This document shows positions 1-8,737 of a stretch of 64,000 nt of DNA, in pieces. Position 1 is the first letter of the stretch, and every line of letters begins with the position of its first letter. The notes below the pieces were generated by a model. It had not been told where the DNA came from. It saw only the letters and a program-made list of their open reading frames with translations, and made no database searches. Source of the DNA: Pseudomonadales bacterium. Its GTDB lineage: Bacteria; Pseudomonadota; Gammaproteobacteria; Pseudomonadales; Halieaceae. The position numbers and the translations under genes are program-made. The stretch lies in NCBI GenBank assembly GCA_024234735.1, contig JACKNV010000003.1, positions 124,001 through 188,000 on the forward strand, read 5' to 3'.

Positions 1-1319
1 CCCTGCCGGACGAAGGCCGCCAACAACTCACCCAGTTGCCCGACCACATCCGGGTCGCCGTGCAGGCGATAGGGGCCGTACTGTTCCACGGCTCGCACGC
101 CGAAATCCTTGATGTTGCCCGTTACGATGCCGGAGAACGCGCGGCGCAGCTCCGCGGCCAGGTGGTGCACCGGCTGGCGGCGGTGCAGTTGCAGCGCGGC
201 CATATTGTCGTGGGTCGGGACAAAGGGCTGTTGCAGGTCCTCGGGAATGGCCAGGCCCCAGTTGTAACTGAAGGACTCGCGCTTATCCATGCGGTATTTG
301 CGCACCTTCTTGATGCGCTTTTTCAGGACCCTGGCCACGGTGGCCGGATCGCCGCAGAAGATCTCGTAATGCCTGGCCACCTCGTCTCCCAGGGTGGCGC
401 GCAGGAAAGAGTCTATCTGCTGGAAATAGCCGGCGCTGGACTCGGGCGCCGCCAGGAGCAGCGGCAGTGGCAGGTCTGCGTTGGCGGGGTGCATCTTGAT
501 GCCCAGCAAATAGAGAATCTCCTCGGCGGTGCCGGCACCGCCGGGGAACACCACCACGCCGTGGGCGAGCCGCACGAAGGCCTCGAGGCGCTTCTCGATG
601 TCAGGGAGGATGATCAGCTCGTTGACCAGTGGGTTGGGGGACTCCGCGGCGATGATGCCGGGCTCCGATATGCCCACGAAGCGGCTGCCTTTGTTGAGCT
701 GCTTGCCGTGGCCTATGGTAGCGCCCTTCATGGGGCCTTTCATCGCCCCGCCGCCACAGCCGGTGGCGATATCAAAGCCGCGCAGGCCGAGCTGGTAGCC
801 GACCTCCTTGGTGAAATCGTATTCGGTTCGGGAAATGGAGTGGCCGCCCCAGCACACTACCAGGCGGGGCGGGAGATTGCTGGTGACGATGCCGCCATTG
901 CGCAGGATGCGAAACACGGTGTCGGTGATACCTTCGGGGCTGTCCAGGTCGAAGTGCTGTTGTTCCACCAGTTTATGGTAGGTGAATACGATGTCGCGCA
1001 GTGCCGAGAACAGGTGAGCGCGAATGCCCTCTATCATCTTGCCGTCGACGAAGGCCTGGGCCGGGCAGTTATACAGCTGCAGCTTCAGTCCGCGGGACTC
1101 GGGCACGACCTTCACCTCGAAATCCTGGTACTGGTCGTAGAGCTCGCGCGCGTCGTCGACATCCGCGCCGGTATTCATCACCGCCAGCGCGCAGCGCCGG
1201 AACAGTTGGTGAATCTCGTCGCCGGCCGCTGCCAGGCTGGCCATTTCCCGCTGAGACAACAGGTCCAGGCTCTGTACCGGCCTGACCGACGCATACGGTA
1301 CCTTGTCCTTGACGCTCAT
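1..1319 (-). CDS. ppnN: Pyrimidine/purine nucleotide 5'-monophosphate nucleosidase PpnN (LOG family), C-terminus off the window
   Basis: Cytoplasmic LOG-family enzyme that cleaves nucleoside monophosphates to free base and ribose 5-phosphate for nucleotide salvage. Reading the minus strand from the ATG at 1319 gives 439 residues that align from end to end with E. coli PpnN (YgdH). Landmarks are VVCWGGHS, CTGC-type TGCGGGAMKGPMKG, the LOG motif PGGAGTAEE and the segment NELIILPDIEKRLEAFVRLAHG. About 15 C-terminal residues are missing because the reading frame runs off base 1. An in-frame ATG seven codons upstream is a possible alternative start. The gene lies 75 bp beyond the stop of the lipoprotein gene at 1395-3323, in the same direction. 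Identification is secure from the recalled E. coli sequence. Confidence 0.95.
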   Translation of the reverse strand, partial: MSVKDKVPYASVRPVQSLDLLSQREMASLAAAGDEIHQLFRRCALAVMNTGADVDDARELYDQYQDFEVKVVPESRGLKLQLYNCPAQAFVDGKMIEGIRAHLFSALRDIVFTYHKLVEQQHFDLDSPEGITDTVFRILRNGGIVTSNLPPRLVVCWGGHSISRTEYDFTKEVGYQLGLRGFDIATGCGGGAMKGPMKGATIGHGKQLNKGSRFVGISEPGIIAAESPNPLVNELIILPDIEKRLEAFVRLAHGVVVFPGGAGTAEEILYLLGIKMHPANADLPLPLLLAAPESSAGYFQQIDSFLRATLGDEVARHYEIFCGDPATVARVLKKRIKKVRKYRMDKRESFSYNWGLAIPEDLQQPFVPTHDNMAALQLHRRQPVHHLAAELRRAFSGIVTGNIKDFGVRAVEQYGPYRLHGDPDVVGQLGELLAAFVRQ

Positions 1320-1394
1320 GGGGCAGGCGCCCCGCAACATGTCCGAGCTTTCATCATCCGCCTCGTCCTGTGAGGAAATCGCCCTGGGGCGCCG

Positions 1395-3323
1395 CTAGCG
1401 CTCGAACAGTCTCTGCGCCGCAGCCCAGAGATCGTCGATCATGTCCCAGCCGGCGGCGTTGGTCTCCTCGTAGTGATCTTCCGGTTCTCCCAGTTCGCGG
1501 CCCAGGCCCTGGCCGTAGCGGCAGATCGCCGCCACGGCATCGGCGTCGGCGCCCAGTGCGGTCAGCGCGGCGGGGTCGTCGGTGATGTTCTTGCAAGTTC
1601 GCCCCCCGATCCAGGTCGGGTCCTCGATCACCCCGCGCGCGGCGAGGTCCGCGCAGCTGGCGCCTCCCGGCAGGACCAGGTCCAGACAGGCCAGCCGGTA
1701 TTCGTCCACCGGCACGTAGTAGCCCACCTGGTCTCCCCCCAACCCTACCGTGAGCGTGGTGGACTCTTCCACCAGCGCCAGCAGGTGGCCCGGTAACCGG
1801 TAGTCGGCGCCCACTGCGTGCAGGTGGGGGTAGTCATAATACTTTTCCGGTGGGGCGGTATTGAAATCGGCGGGCAGGCCGTGCACCAGTTCCGGCGGCA
1901 GCTCACCCGGCATCCACAGGATGCCCACGTCTCCCAGGTCCAGGTGAGCCAGTTGGGTGCGCAGCACGTCACCGCGGGTGATCTGGCTGCCCAGCACCGG
2001 GGTGATCCAGGGGTCGTCCACCAGCTCCTGTCCCGTCGAACGGCAGTTGTCCGCAGACAGGGGGATGCCCTGGCAGTTGTACAGGTCGGTGGGCTGCCAG
2101 CCGATGTCGCCCTCGGCGATCAGCAGGCGGAAACCGATATTGGTCAGGCGGGTAAAGAAGGGCTCCACATGTACCGTGAGCTGGCTCACCTCGATGGGTT
2201 GCGCCCGCTCCGCCAGGGCCGATACCGCATTGGCCAGTTCCGTGCCAATCGACGCGGTCTTGGCGAAACTGCGGCACAGATAGGGGTCGCTGCGCTCACA
2301 GGTTGTCAGCGGTTGCGCCCCCGCCGGTGCGCTGAGCCCGTCGCCGACCGGGTGCGCCTCGTCCACCACCCAGGTCGGTGCGGCGCCGGGGCCCACCTGA
2401 TTGCCCAGTGGGCCATTGAAGTACAGCACTTCACCACCGCGCGCCTGTCCCAGGTGTTCGCGCAGCACTCCCGGATAGTCCGCGGTCAGGTAGCGCCCCT
2501 CGGCGCTGCAATCATTGCCGCTCCAGCCCTTGGCGGCACAGGCCTGCTCGAGGCCGGCCGCCTCCGCGGGGGGTTCCCAGCCAAGGGTGGATTCCGGGTG
2601 GCTGGTCCACTGCACCAGGGTGGCGATTGCCGCGCCGTCCGTGGCGGCATCGACGGTGATGACCTTGAGCCCGATATCGCGGATGATCGGGTCGCGCTGG
2701 TCGCTGACGCCATAACCGTGCTCTCCCGATGCACTGGCCAGTACAGCGGGTTGCAGGGCGGCAACGGCATCCTCGGCGGCGAACGCCATTTCGTCCGCAA
2801 GCAGGGAAAACCATTCGTTGTTGATGCTGAAAGCGGTGTCCGGGCCGTGGTGGTTGTGGGTCGCCGACACCAGTACCGGTGCTGCCTGCCAGGCCTGCGG
2901 CAGGCGCCCGCGGATACGTTCGGTCATGGCGGCAATGTCGGGGCTGAAGAAGGAATAGGCGTCGGCCATGGCCAGGATTACCTTCTCTTCGCCGCGCGCC
3001 AGGGCCAGCACGCTGATCCTGAGGTCGTCGTGCACCCACGCGGAGTCGGAGTTGCCGTTGCCCACGTCCACTTCCCCCTGGTCCCAGGCGGGGATGAAAA
3101 CCCCCGGATCGTTCGGGTCGACGCCCTCCGGGGCCAGCCAGCCAGGGGCGTCCTGCAGGTAGTCGCGACCGCCGTTGACCGTGGGCAGCATGCTGCGACT
3201 GGCGGCGCCCGCCTGCAGTTGCGCGACCGGTGGCACCTGGGCGCTGGCGTTTGAGCTGTTATTGTCGCAGCCCTGCAACAGCAGGGCTGCCAGCAGGAGG
3301 GCGATGCCGGGGCGAAACAACAT
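1395..3323 (-). CDS. Neutral ceramidase-like lipoprotein
   Basis: Predicted envelope lipoprotein of 642 residues. The ATG at 3323 is chosen because it follows a GGAG ribosome site and opens a lipoprotein signal (MLFRPG, hydrophobic core, LLQG-C19); 14 more codons are open upstream but spoil the signal. The motif THNHHGPD at residues 155-162 resembles the HTHSGP zinc-ligand segment of neutral/alkaline ceramidases, and the overall size is in the range of that family. A substrate with an amide-linked acyl chain is therefore plausible but not shown. No partner gene for sphingolipid metabolism is next to it. It may be another secreted metalloamidase of the same superfamily; the assignment rests on one motif and general layout. 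Confidence 0.75.
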   Translation of the reverse strand: MLFRPGIALLLAALLLQGCDNNSSNASAQVPPVAQLQAGAASRSMLPTVNGGRDYLQDAPGWLAPEGVDPNDPGVFIPAWDQGEVDVGNGNSDSAWVHDDLRISVLALARGEEKVILAMADAYSFFSPDIAAMTERIRGRLPQAWQAAPVLVSATHNHHGPDTAFSINNEWFSLLADEMAFAAEDAVAALQPAVLASASGEHGYGVSDQRDPIIRDIGLKVITVDAATDGAAIATLVQWTSHPESTLGWEPPAEAAGLEQACAAKGWSGNDCSAEGRYLTADYPGVLREHLGQARGGEVLYFNGPLGNQVGPGAAPTWVVDEAHPVGDGLSAPAGAQPLTTCERSDPYLCRSFAKTASIGTELANAVSALAERAQPIEVSQLTVHVEPFFTRLTNIGFRLLIAEGDIGWQPTDLYNCQGIPLSADNCRSTGQELVDDPWITPVLGSQITRGDVLRTQLAHLDLGDVGILWMPGELPPELVHGLPADFNTAPPEKYYDYPHLHAVGADYRLPGHLLALVEESTTLTVGLGGDQVGYYVPVDEYRLACLDLVLPGGASCADLAARGVIEDPTWIGGRTCKNITDDPAALTALGADADAVAAICRYGQGLGRELGEPEDHYEETNAAGWDMIDDLWAAAQRLFER

Positions 3324-3417
3324 GATGGAAACTCCGCTTATTATTCTGTGCTGGCAAGGTAGCAACTAGCGCTTGCGGACTCAAGCACTCCCGGGAACGG
3401 ACCGGGGGCGCAGCTGT

Positions 3418-3431
3418 TTGATGCAGGTCAA
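3418..3431 (+). promoter_or_regulatory. FNR/Anr-type box upstream of uspE
   Basis: The 14 bases TTGATGCAGGTCAA match the FNR/Anr consensus TTGAT-N4-ATCAA at nine of ten half-site positions. The centre lies about 114 bases before the uspE-like ATG at 3539. Anr/FNR control of universal stress proteins is established in Pseudomonas and relatives, so oxygen-limitation control of this gene is a reasonable inference. No strong -10 hexamer was located at the class II distance. Confidence 0.5.
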
Positions 3432-3538
3432 GAAAGCTGTCAGGCAACGCCACAAATACCCGTGTTTTTAGAATGTGGATTCTAATGCTAGTGCCGATAA
3501 TCGGGGCTGGAAGCGGTTGTTTGCGGAGGTAGGATGCC

Positions 3539-4351
3539 ATGGAATTCAAGACTGTTTTTGTCGTGTACGACCCCACCCGGCCGGATCAGCCCGCCCTGGA
3601 GCGCGCCGGGAATATCGCCAGGGAAACCGGTGGTGAGGTACATGTGTTCGTTGCCATCCACACCGAAATGGGCAAATCGGCGGACAAAGCCGCCGAGATC
3701 AAGCGCCTGCTGGCCAGCCAGCGAGAGCGCCTGAGTTGTGCCGTGCTGCCCCTGCGCGGGCGCGGTATTCCGGTGACCACGGAAGTGGAGTGGGACAAGG
3801 ACTGGTACAGCGCGGTGGTGAAGGCGGTAAAGCGCAACAAGGCCGACCTGGTGCTGAAATCGTCCTATCCGCATTCCGCCCGCGAGCGTCAGCTGAACAG
3901 GACTTCGGATTGGACCCTGATCCGCCAGTGTCAGTGCCCGGTGCTGCTGGTCAAGGATGGCCCGATGCGCGAATCGCGCCGGGTGCTGGCGGCGGTGGAT
4001 ATTCGCGCCGCCAACGAAGCCTACCGGAAGCTCAACCAGCACATCATCGATTTCAGTCAGCGGGTGGTCGACAGCCACCTTGCCGAAGTGCATTTCATCA
4101 ACGCCTTCGGGGACCTCAACGCCTTCCCCGACCGCAATGCCCTGGTCAAAAGCTGTGGGGTCAGCAGTGACCGGGTACATATAGAGCTGGGGGATCCCGA
4201 GGATGTGATCGTGCGTGGCGCGCGGGATCTGGATGCCAGCCTGGTGGTGGTGGGCAACTCCGCGCGTACAGGCCTGGCCGCCGTGTTCAAGGGCAATACG
4301 GTGGAGAAGGTGCTGGACAAGCTGGACTGCGATGTCCTGTCCATGCCCTGA
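3539..4351 (+). CDS. uspE: Tandem-domain universal stress protein, UspE-like
   Basis: Cytoplasmic stress protein of 270 residues with two Usp domains in tandem. The N-terminal domain starts MEFKTVFVVYDP and the second restarts near residue 145 with RRVLAAVDI. Each ends in a segment of the LIRQCQCPVLLV or LDCDVLSMP type, typical of UspE. The C-terminal half carries VVVGNSARTGL, close to the G-x2-G-x9-G-S/T nucleotide-binding loop of Usp proteins. It is somewhat shorter than E. coli UspE (about 316 residues). An AGGTAGG ribosome site precedes the ATG. An FNR/Anr-type box lies upstream at 3418-3431. It converges with the yqhA-like gene, with 7 bases between stops. Confidence 0.88.
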   Translation: MEFKTVFVVYDPTRPDQPALERAGNIARETGGEVHVFVAIHTEMGKSADKAAEIKRLLASQRERLSCAVLPLRGRGIPVTTEVEWDKDWYSAVVKAVKRNKADLVLKSSYPHSARERQLNRTSDWTLIRQCQCPVLLVKDGPMRESRRVLAAVDIRAANEAYRKLNQHIIDFSQRVVDSHLAEVHFINAFGDLNAFPDRNALVKSCGVSSDRVHIELGDPEDVIVRGARDLDASLVVVGNSARTGLAAVFKGNTVEKVLDKLDCDVLSMP

Positions 4352-4358
4352 GGGGCGC

Positions 4359-4850
4359 CTACTTTTTCTTGGTGACCTGGTCCAGGTAGCCCATGCAGAA
4401 AGCGGAGATGACGAAGGTCATGTGCAGGATGACATACCACATGATCTTGTCGTTCGCGGTGTTGGCGGCATTCATGAATATCTGCAGCAGGTGAATTGAC
4501 GATATCGCCACGATGGACACCGCTACCTTGTTCTTGAGGCTGCCGGAATCCATCTTGCCCAGCCAGCTGAGACCGTCCTCCGCGTTCACCGAATCCAGCC
4601 GCGACACGAAGTTCTCGTAGCCCGAGAACATCACCATCACCAGCAGGCCGCCGATCAGTGCCAGGTCGATCAGGCTGAGAATCACCAGCACCAGTTGCGA
4701 TTCCGACATGGAGAGCACGGTGGGGAAGGCGTGAATCACTTCCTCGAAGAACTTGATACCGAGCAGGATGATGGCCAGGCTGAGTCCCAGGTAAATCGGT
4801 GCCAGCAACCAGCGGGCCGCGTACATGACACGCTCGAGCAGTGCTTCCAA
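4359..4850 (-). CDS. yqhA: UPF0114 family inner-membrane protein YqhA
   Basis: Inner-membrane protein of 163 residues and unknown function. It follows E. coli YqhA closely: EALLERVMYAARWLLAP at the start, then VMFSGYENFVS, WLGKMD, SLKNKVA, SIVAISSIHLL and MGYLD near the end. Four hydrophobic segments are visible. The TTG at 4850 is preferred because it sits behind a GGGAGGG ribosome site and gives the same N-terminus as YqhA; the preceding codon is ATT, and longer in-frame starts up to 4907 lack homology. Family membership is secure, but the biochemical role is unknown. Confidence 0.92.
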   Translation of the reverse strand: MEALLERVMYAARWLLAPIYLGLSLAIILLGIKFFEEVIHAFPTVLSMSESQLVLVILSLIDLALIGGLLVMVMFSGYENFVSRLDSVNAEDGLSWLGKMDSGSLKNKVAVSIVAISSIHLLQIFMNAANTANDKIMWYVILHMTFVISAFCMGYLDQVTKKK

Positions 4851-5020
4851 AATGTTCCCTCCCTTTGCTGAAGGGGTGCATTGTATAGAGTTTGCCTGTG
4901 GGGACAAATAGCGAAGGCTCCGGCAGCCCCCGAGCTGCGCAGCGCGACTGGTGTGCCGCTGTAAGCCGCCGGGTCGCTGGGGTAGAATCGGGCGTCTTTT
5001 TGCCCCGGGGGTTGTCGCAG

Positions 5021-6166
5021 GTGAGTATCAGGAAAAGCGACCGATGCGCGGTGTCGCTGGCGGTGGCCGGAGGCATTGTGCCTGCGCTGCTCCTGTTGGT
5101 GCTGGTCGCTGTGGCACCAGTAGCCGCCCGGGAGCAGGCGGCCGCGGGCTGGGGGGCGCTGCAGATACTGGAGCGCAGCGTGGAGCCCGGCAGCAAGAGC
5201 ATGTTCCCGCTGGCCGAGGATCGCAATTTCGACTCGGCCTTCGTCAATTCCTCCGTGTGGGTGGTCCGCGGCGAGCAGGCGGGCCCCACCCTGTGCATTA
5301 CCGCGGGTATCCACGGCGACGAGATCAACGGGGTGGAGATCGCCCGGCGGGTATTCTCGGCGTTGCAGGCGCCCGAGCTGCGCGGCACCGTGATCCTGCT
5401 GCCCATGATCAACCTGTCGGGAATCCGCAGTGGCGAGCGCTACATGGCGGACCGGCGGGACCTCAATCGCCTGTTCCCGGGGCGCCAGGACGGCAGCCTG
5501 TCCTCGATAGTGGCCCGGGGGGTATTCCAGTTGGTGAGCAGCCACTGCGCCGCCCTCATCGACCTGCATACCGGCTCCTTCGCCCGCAGCAACGTGCCGC
5601 AGATCCGGGTGACCAGCAAACGGCCAGGGGCGCTGGACATGGCCAGGCACTTCGGCAGCGGGGTGGTCGTGCTGGGCGAGGGCCCGCGCGGCAGCCTGCG
5701 CCGCGAGGCCAGCGAAGCCGGGATAGATGCCATCATTTACGAGGCCGCGGGCCCCCACCGTTTCGATCCCGAGGCGGCCAGGGTGGGAGCGGAGGGTGTG
5801 CGCAGCGTGATGGCCTGGATGGGTATGCTGGCCACCCGCGGCGCGACCATTCCCTTCAACAGCGTCTACCGGCGCACCTACTGGGTGCGGGTGCCCGGCC
5901 AGGGCGGTGGCTTTTTCTTCCCGGAAGTGGAAATCGGCGCGCGAGTGCAGGCCGGTGAGTTGCTGGGTACCATCTACGCTCCCGGCTTCGATACCCATAC
6001 CGAAGTGTTCGCCCGACGCGGCGGGACGGTCATCGGCATGGCGGTGCCGCAGATCGTGCTGACCGGTTTTGCCCTGTTCAATATCGGTATCGAGGGCAGT
6101 GACGTATTCCCCGGGCTGCTGCTGGAGCCCGAGCCGGAGCCCGGCGCGCCGGAGGTGGACGGTTGA
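5021..6166 (+). CDS. Exported succinylglutamate desuccinylase/aspartoacylase-family metallohydrolase
   Basis: Zinc-dependent M14-like deacylase of 381 residues from the GTG at 5021. An uncleaved or cleaved signal sequence (residues 10-36, ending VAPVAAREQ) suggests export, unlike cytoplasmic AstE. Metal and catalytic motifs are visible: GIHGDE (H98, E101), DLNRLFPG (147-154) and DLHTG (H183). The C-terminal region (about 290-360) looks like the beta domain seen in this family. The frame is open upstream to 4892, but those codons have no family-like sequence. The substrate is unknown: the family removes acyl groups from amino acids, or zinc-binds to peptide-like amides. It stands alone between yqhA and a small orphan gene. 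Confidence 0.82.
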   Translation: MSIRKSDRCAVSLAVAGGIVPALLLLVLVAVAPVAAREQAAAGWGALQILERSVEPGSKSMFPLAEDRNFDSAFVNSSVWVVRGEQAGPTLCITAGIHGDEINGVEIARRVFSALQAPELRGTVILLPMINLSGIRSGERYMADRRDLNRLFPGRQDGSLSSIVARGVFQLVSSHCAALIDLHTGSFARSNVPQIRVTSKRPGALDMARHFGSGVVVLGEGPRGSLRREASEAGIDAIIYEAAGPHRFDPEAARVGAEGVRSVMAWMGMLATRGATIPFNSVYRRTYWVRVPGQGGGFFFPEVEIGARVQAGELLGTIYAPGFDTHTEVFARRGGTVIGMAVPQIVLTGFALFNIGIEGSDVFPGLLLEPEPEPGAPEVDG

Positions 6167-6299
6167 GGCGCGCCTCCCGCAAGAGCGGAAAAGCTGCGAT
6201 TTTTTGTGCAACACTTCACGATTTCGGCCCCGGTGCGCTGCACTGCCGACGATACGGTGCTATCAAGAAGGCAAGCAGGACCCGAACAGGGGGGGTGCC

Positions 6300-6506
6300 A
6301 TGGCCAACGCAGCAGGTCAACACAGGGAAAGCGACGCCCAGTTTGTGGCGCGCATGGAGTCGCAGTGCTTCCAGATCCAGCGCTACCGCTGGCATGCCAG
6401 GCTGGTAGAGGGCCGGGCACTGAGTGAAGACGAAGCCGCCCGCGAGTGGATTCAGCGCTACGCGGCGAATTTTGCCCAGACCGGCGCGGGCATCGATAGC
6501 GCCTGA
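6300..6506 (+). CDS. Small conserved-looking protein, 68 residues
   Basis: Short soluble protein read from the ATG at 6300, 10 bases after an AGGGGGGG ribosome site. It is rich in charged and aromatic residues (FQIQRYRWHARLVEG, then ARE-WIQRYAANFA), and the second half looks like a single long helix. No signal peptide, membrane segment or metal motif is visible, and I do not recognise the family. It lies between the aspartoacylase-like gene and apbE, in the same direction as both, with 106 bases before apbE. The strong ribosome site and protein-like composition support a real gene. Confidence 0.6.
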   Translation: MANAAGQHRESDAQFVARMESQCFQIQRYRWHARLVEGRALSEDEAAREWIQRYAANFAQTGAGIDSA

Positions 6507-6612
6507 TCGCAACCGGGCGGGCCCTGCCCGCCCCGCCGAGACGTCCCGGCTGGTGCGCCGCGCAGACCTGGCGCGCCCCATCGTGTAAGCTCCCTCGCAG
6601 GAGGGAGGAATC

Positions 6613-7608
6613 GTGTTGAGCCTGTCTTGTAAACCCCTGCAGTGGTGCTGTCTGCTGGCACTGCTGTTGCCTGCCTGGCCTGCCGGGGCAGAGTGGTTCA
6701 GCGAGAACACCGAGCTGATGGGGACCAGCGTGAGCGTTGAGCTGTGGGGCCAGGACGGCGCGCGCAGCCGCGAGTTGATCGCCGCGGTACTGGCGGAGAT
6801 CGAGCGCCTGGACCTGATGATGAACCCCTGGAACCCCGGCAGCGAACTGGCGCGGATCAACCGCGAGGCGGGGCGCGGACCGGTGGTGACCACCCCGGAG
6901 ATTGTCGAAGTGGTGACCCGCGCCCTGTATTATTCGCGCCTGAGCGAGGGGGCATTCGATATCAGCTTTGCCTCGGTCGGCCAGTATTACGACTACCGCG
7001 AGGGTCGGGCCCCTGCCGACGAGGTGGTGGCGCGCGACCGCGAGAACATCGACTACCGCGCCATCGCACTCGATCCCGGGGCCGGCAGCATCCACTTCAC
7101 CAGGCCCGGCCTGCAGATCGACCTGGGCGGGATCGCCAAGGGCTACGCGGTGGATCGCAGCATCGAGCTGTTGCAGCGCGCCGGCGTGCAGTCGGCGATA
7201 GTCAGCGCCGGCGGCGACAGCCGCATTCTCGGCGATCTGGGCGACCGGCCTCGCACCATCGGCATCCGCCATCCGCGCCGACCAGGCGAATACGTGGTGA
7301 TGATCCCGCTGGCCGATACGGCCATCTCGACCTCCGGGGATTACGAGCGCTTTTTCATGCAGGGTGAGGTGCGCGTGCACCACATCCTCGACCCCGCCAC
7401 CGGGCGTTCGACGCAGGGCCTGCAGAGCGCCAGCGTCCTGGCCCCCAGGGCCATGGACAGCGACGCCTTGTCCACCACTGTGTTCGTGCTCGGGGTAGAG
7501 CGCGGCCTGCAACTGATAAACAGCTTGCCCGGAGTGGACGCCATCCTGATCGACGGCGCCGGCAAGCTGCACTACTCGGCAGACCTGTTGCTCAGTACCA
7601 GAGGGTGA
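6613..7608 (+). CDS. apbE: FAD:protein FMN transferase (ApbE)
   Basis: Periplasmic enzyme that transfers FMN from FAD onto a Ser/Thr of a target flavoprotein, Mg-dependent. The GTG at 6613 follows a GGAGGGAGGAA ribosome site and opens a signal peptide ending PAGA-EW. Family motifs are clear: MGTSV (36-40), MNPWNPGSELARIN (70-83), LGGIAKGYAVD (171-181), SAGGDSR (198-204), HHILDPATG (256-264) and DALSTT (284-289). Length (331) is normal. Its 3' end overlaps that of the opposing DUF3570 gene by 17 bases. No Nqr or Rnf genes, the classical targets, are in the window, so the acceptor may be a neighbour; see the DUF3570 entry. Confidence 0.95.
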   Translation: MLSLSCKPLQWCCLLALLLPAWPAGAEWFSENTELMGTSVSVELWGQDGARSRELIAAVLAEIERLDLMMNPWNPGSELARINREAGRGPVVTTPEIVEVVTRALYYSRLSEGAFDISFASVGQYYDYREGRAPADEVVARDRENIDYRAIALDPGAGSIHFTRPGLQIDLGGIAKGYAVDRSIELLQRAGVQSAIVSAGGDSRILGDLGDRPRTIGIRHPRRPGEYVVMIPLADTAISTSGDYERFFMQGEVRVHHILDPATGRSTQGLQSASVLAPRAMDSDALSTTVFVLGVERGLQLINSLPGVDAILIDGAGKLHYSADLLLSTRG

Positions 7609-8737
7609 AGACCAGCCGGTAGATGTCCGCCTCGAAGTTGTACAGGGGCTCCTCGCCGGGAATGGCGGCGGTGTCTTCCAGGTTGCGAAAGTCCTCGTAG
7701 TCGAACCAGATGCGGTCCCAGCGCATGCTGAGGGCGGCACGGTCGGCAAACCGATAGCTGACCGGGCGGCTGTAGCTGAGCTGCAGCGACAGGGTCTGGT
7801 CGTTGAAGTTGCTTAGTTCCTTGTCCCGCCCCCGGTAGTCCTTGCTGTCCTGGGAGGGCGTCTGGAACAGGTCGCTATAGAAGTTGGCCGCCGACTGCTC
7901 GTAGTAGCGGTATTCGATGTCGAAAATCCAGTTGTCGTACAGTGTGTGGGTGTAGGTCAGCGCGAAGGTATTGCCGTCGATACCCCAGTCGTCCGTGTAG
8001 TAGCGATAGCTGGCGCCCACCGTCGCCCGCCAGTTCAGATAGTACATCAGGCGCAGTGCCGCGGCGTCGCTGGTGTGCGTGGTCGGGTACACCTCCTGGG
8101 CGAACTGGTAGCCGGCAGCCGGGTCCTGCGGGTTGGTCAGGTAGCGATAGCTGCGGTAGGGGTTGTTCAGGTAGCCCTCGTCGGTGACCAGTTCGTAACC
8201 CAGGCTGAGGATGAGTTCGGGGGTGATCACCTGGCTGAGGCCGACCCGGTAGTTGTGGCGGTCGATGTTGCCGGCAAAATCGGGGTTGCCGTTCTGGTAG
8301 ACGTCGTCCTGGCTCTGGGAATAGCCGAACGTCAGGGTGGTCAGGTCGCCGAAAAAGTCCTGGCTGACATTGAAATACCAGGTGTCGGAGGTGTAATCGC
8401 TCTCGTCGCTGTTGCTGTAACCTATGCCGATGATGCTCTTGTCGTGGAGGTAGTCGCCCCCCAGGGAGTACTCCGTGCGCGTCTCGCCGTAGGGCGACGC
8501 GCCAGTGGTAATGACGTCGATGGATGCGCTGCTGACGTTGTCGACATAATAGGTGGCGTTGAGGGAATAGGTTTCCTCGAAGTTCTTGCGCACCAGTACG
8601 GCGGGACCGTCCACGGTGACCCCGCCGCCGTCGTAGCGGTGGTACATGGCGTCACCTCTTTCCTCAGGCAGGATCGCCCCCTGGGCCAGGCCGGCGGCCA
8701 GCACAAGACCCGCCCAGGCGCGCCTAGTTGCAGCCAC
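7592..8737 (-). CDS. DUF3570 outer-membrane beta-barrel protein
   Basis: Exported protein of 381 residues, predicted to be an outer-membrane barrel because of alternating aromatic/polar strands through the whole mature part and a C-terminal ...RLVFTLWY strand. Start: the GTG at 8737 has a GGAGG site five bases upstream and opens a signal ending GLAQGA; it overlaps the upstream DUF4266 stop by 14 bases, indicating translational coupling. The N-terminal segment NVSSASIDVITTGASPYGE contains D74-V-I-T-T-G-A-S81, close to the ApbE flavinylation consensus (D..[S/T]GA[T/S]). DUF3570 genes commonly sit beside apbE and DUF4266 in other proteobacteria as I recall. The molecular function is unknown. Confidence 0.85.
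   Translation of the reverse strand: MAATRRAWAGLVLAAGLAQGAILPEERGDAMYHRYDGGGVTVDGPAVLVRKNFEETYSLNATYYVDNVSSASIDVITTGASPYGETRTEYSLGGDYLHDKSIIGIGYSNSDESDYTSDTWYFNVSQDFFGDLTTLTFGYSQSQDDVYQNGNPDFAGNIDRHNYRVGLSQVITPELILSLGYELVTDEGYLNNPYRSYRYLTNPQDPAAGYQFAQEVYPTTHTSDAAALRLMYYLNWRATVGASYRYYTDDWGIDGNTFALTYTHTLYDNWIFDIEYRYYEQSAANFYSDLFQTPSQDSKDYRGRDKELSNFNDQTLSLQLSYSRPVSYRFADRAALSMRWDRIWFDYEDFRNLEDTAAIPGEEPLYNFEADIYRLVFTLWY

Noticed and set aside
36..1373. 445-codon plus-strand ORF
   Set aside because: It is the complement of ppnN, whose minus-strand product matches the known protein along its length; the plus product has no family character.
1818..3254. 478-codon plus-strand ORF
   Set aside because: Antisense to the ceramidase-like lipoprotein gene, which has a signal peptide, ribosome site and family motif.
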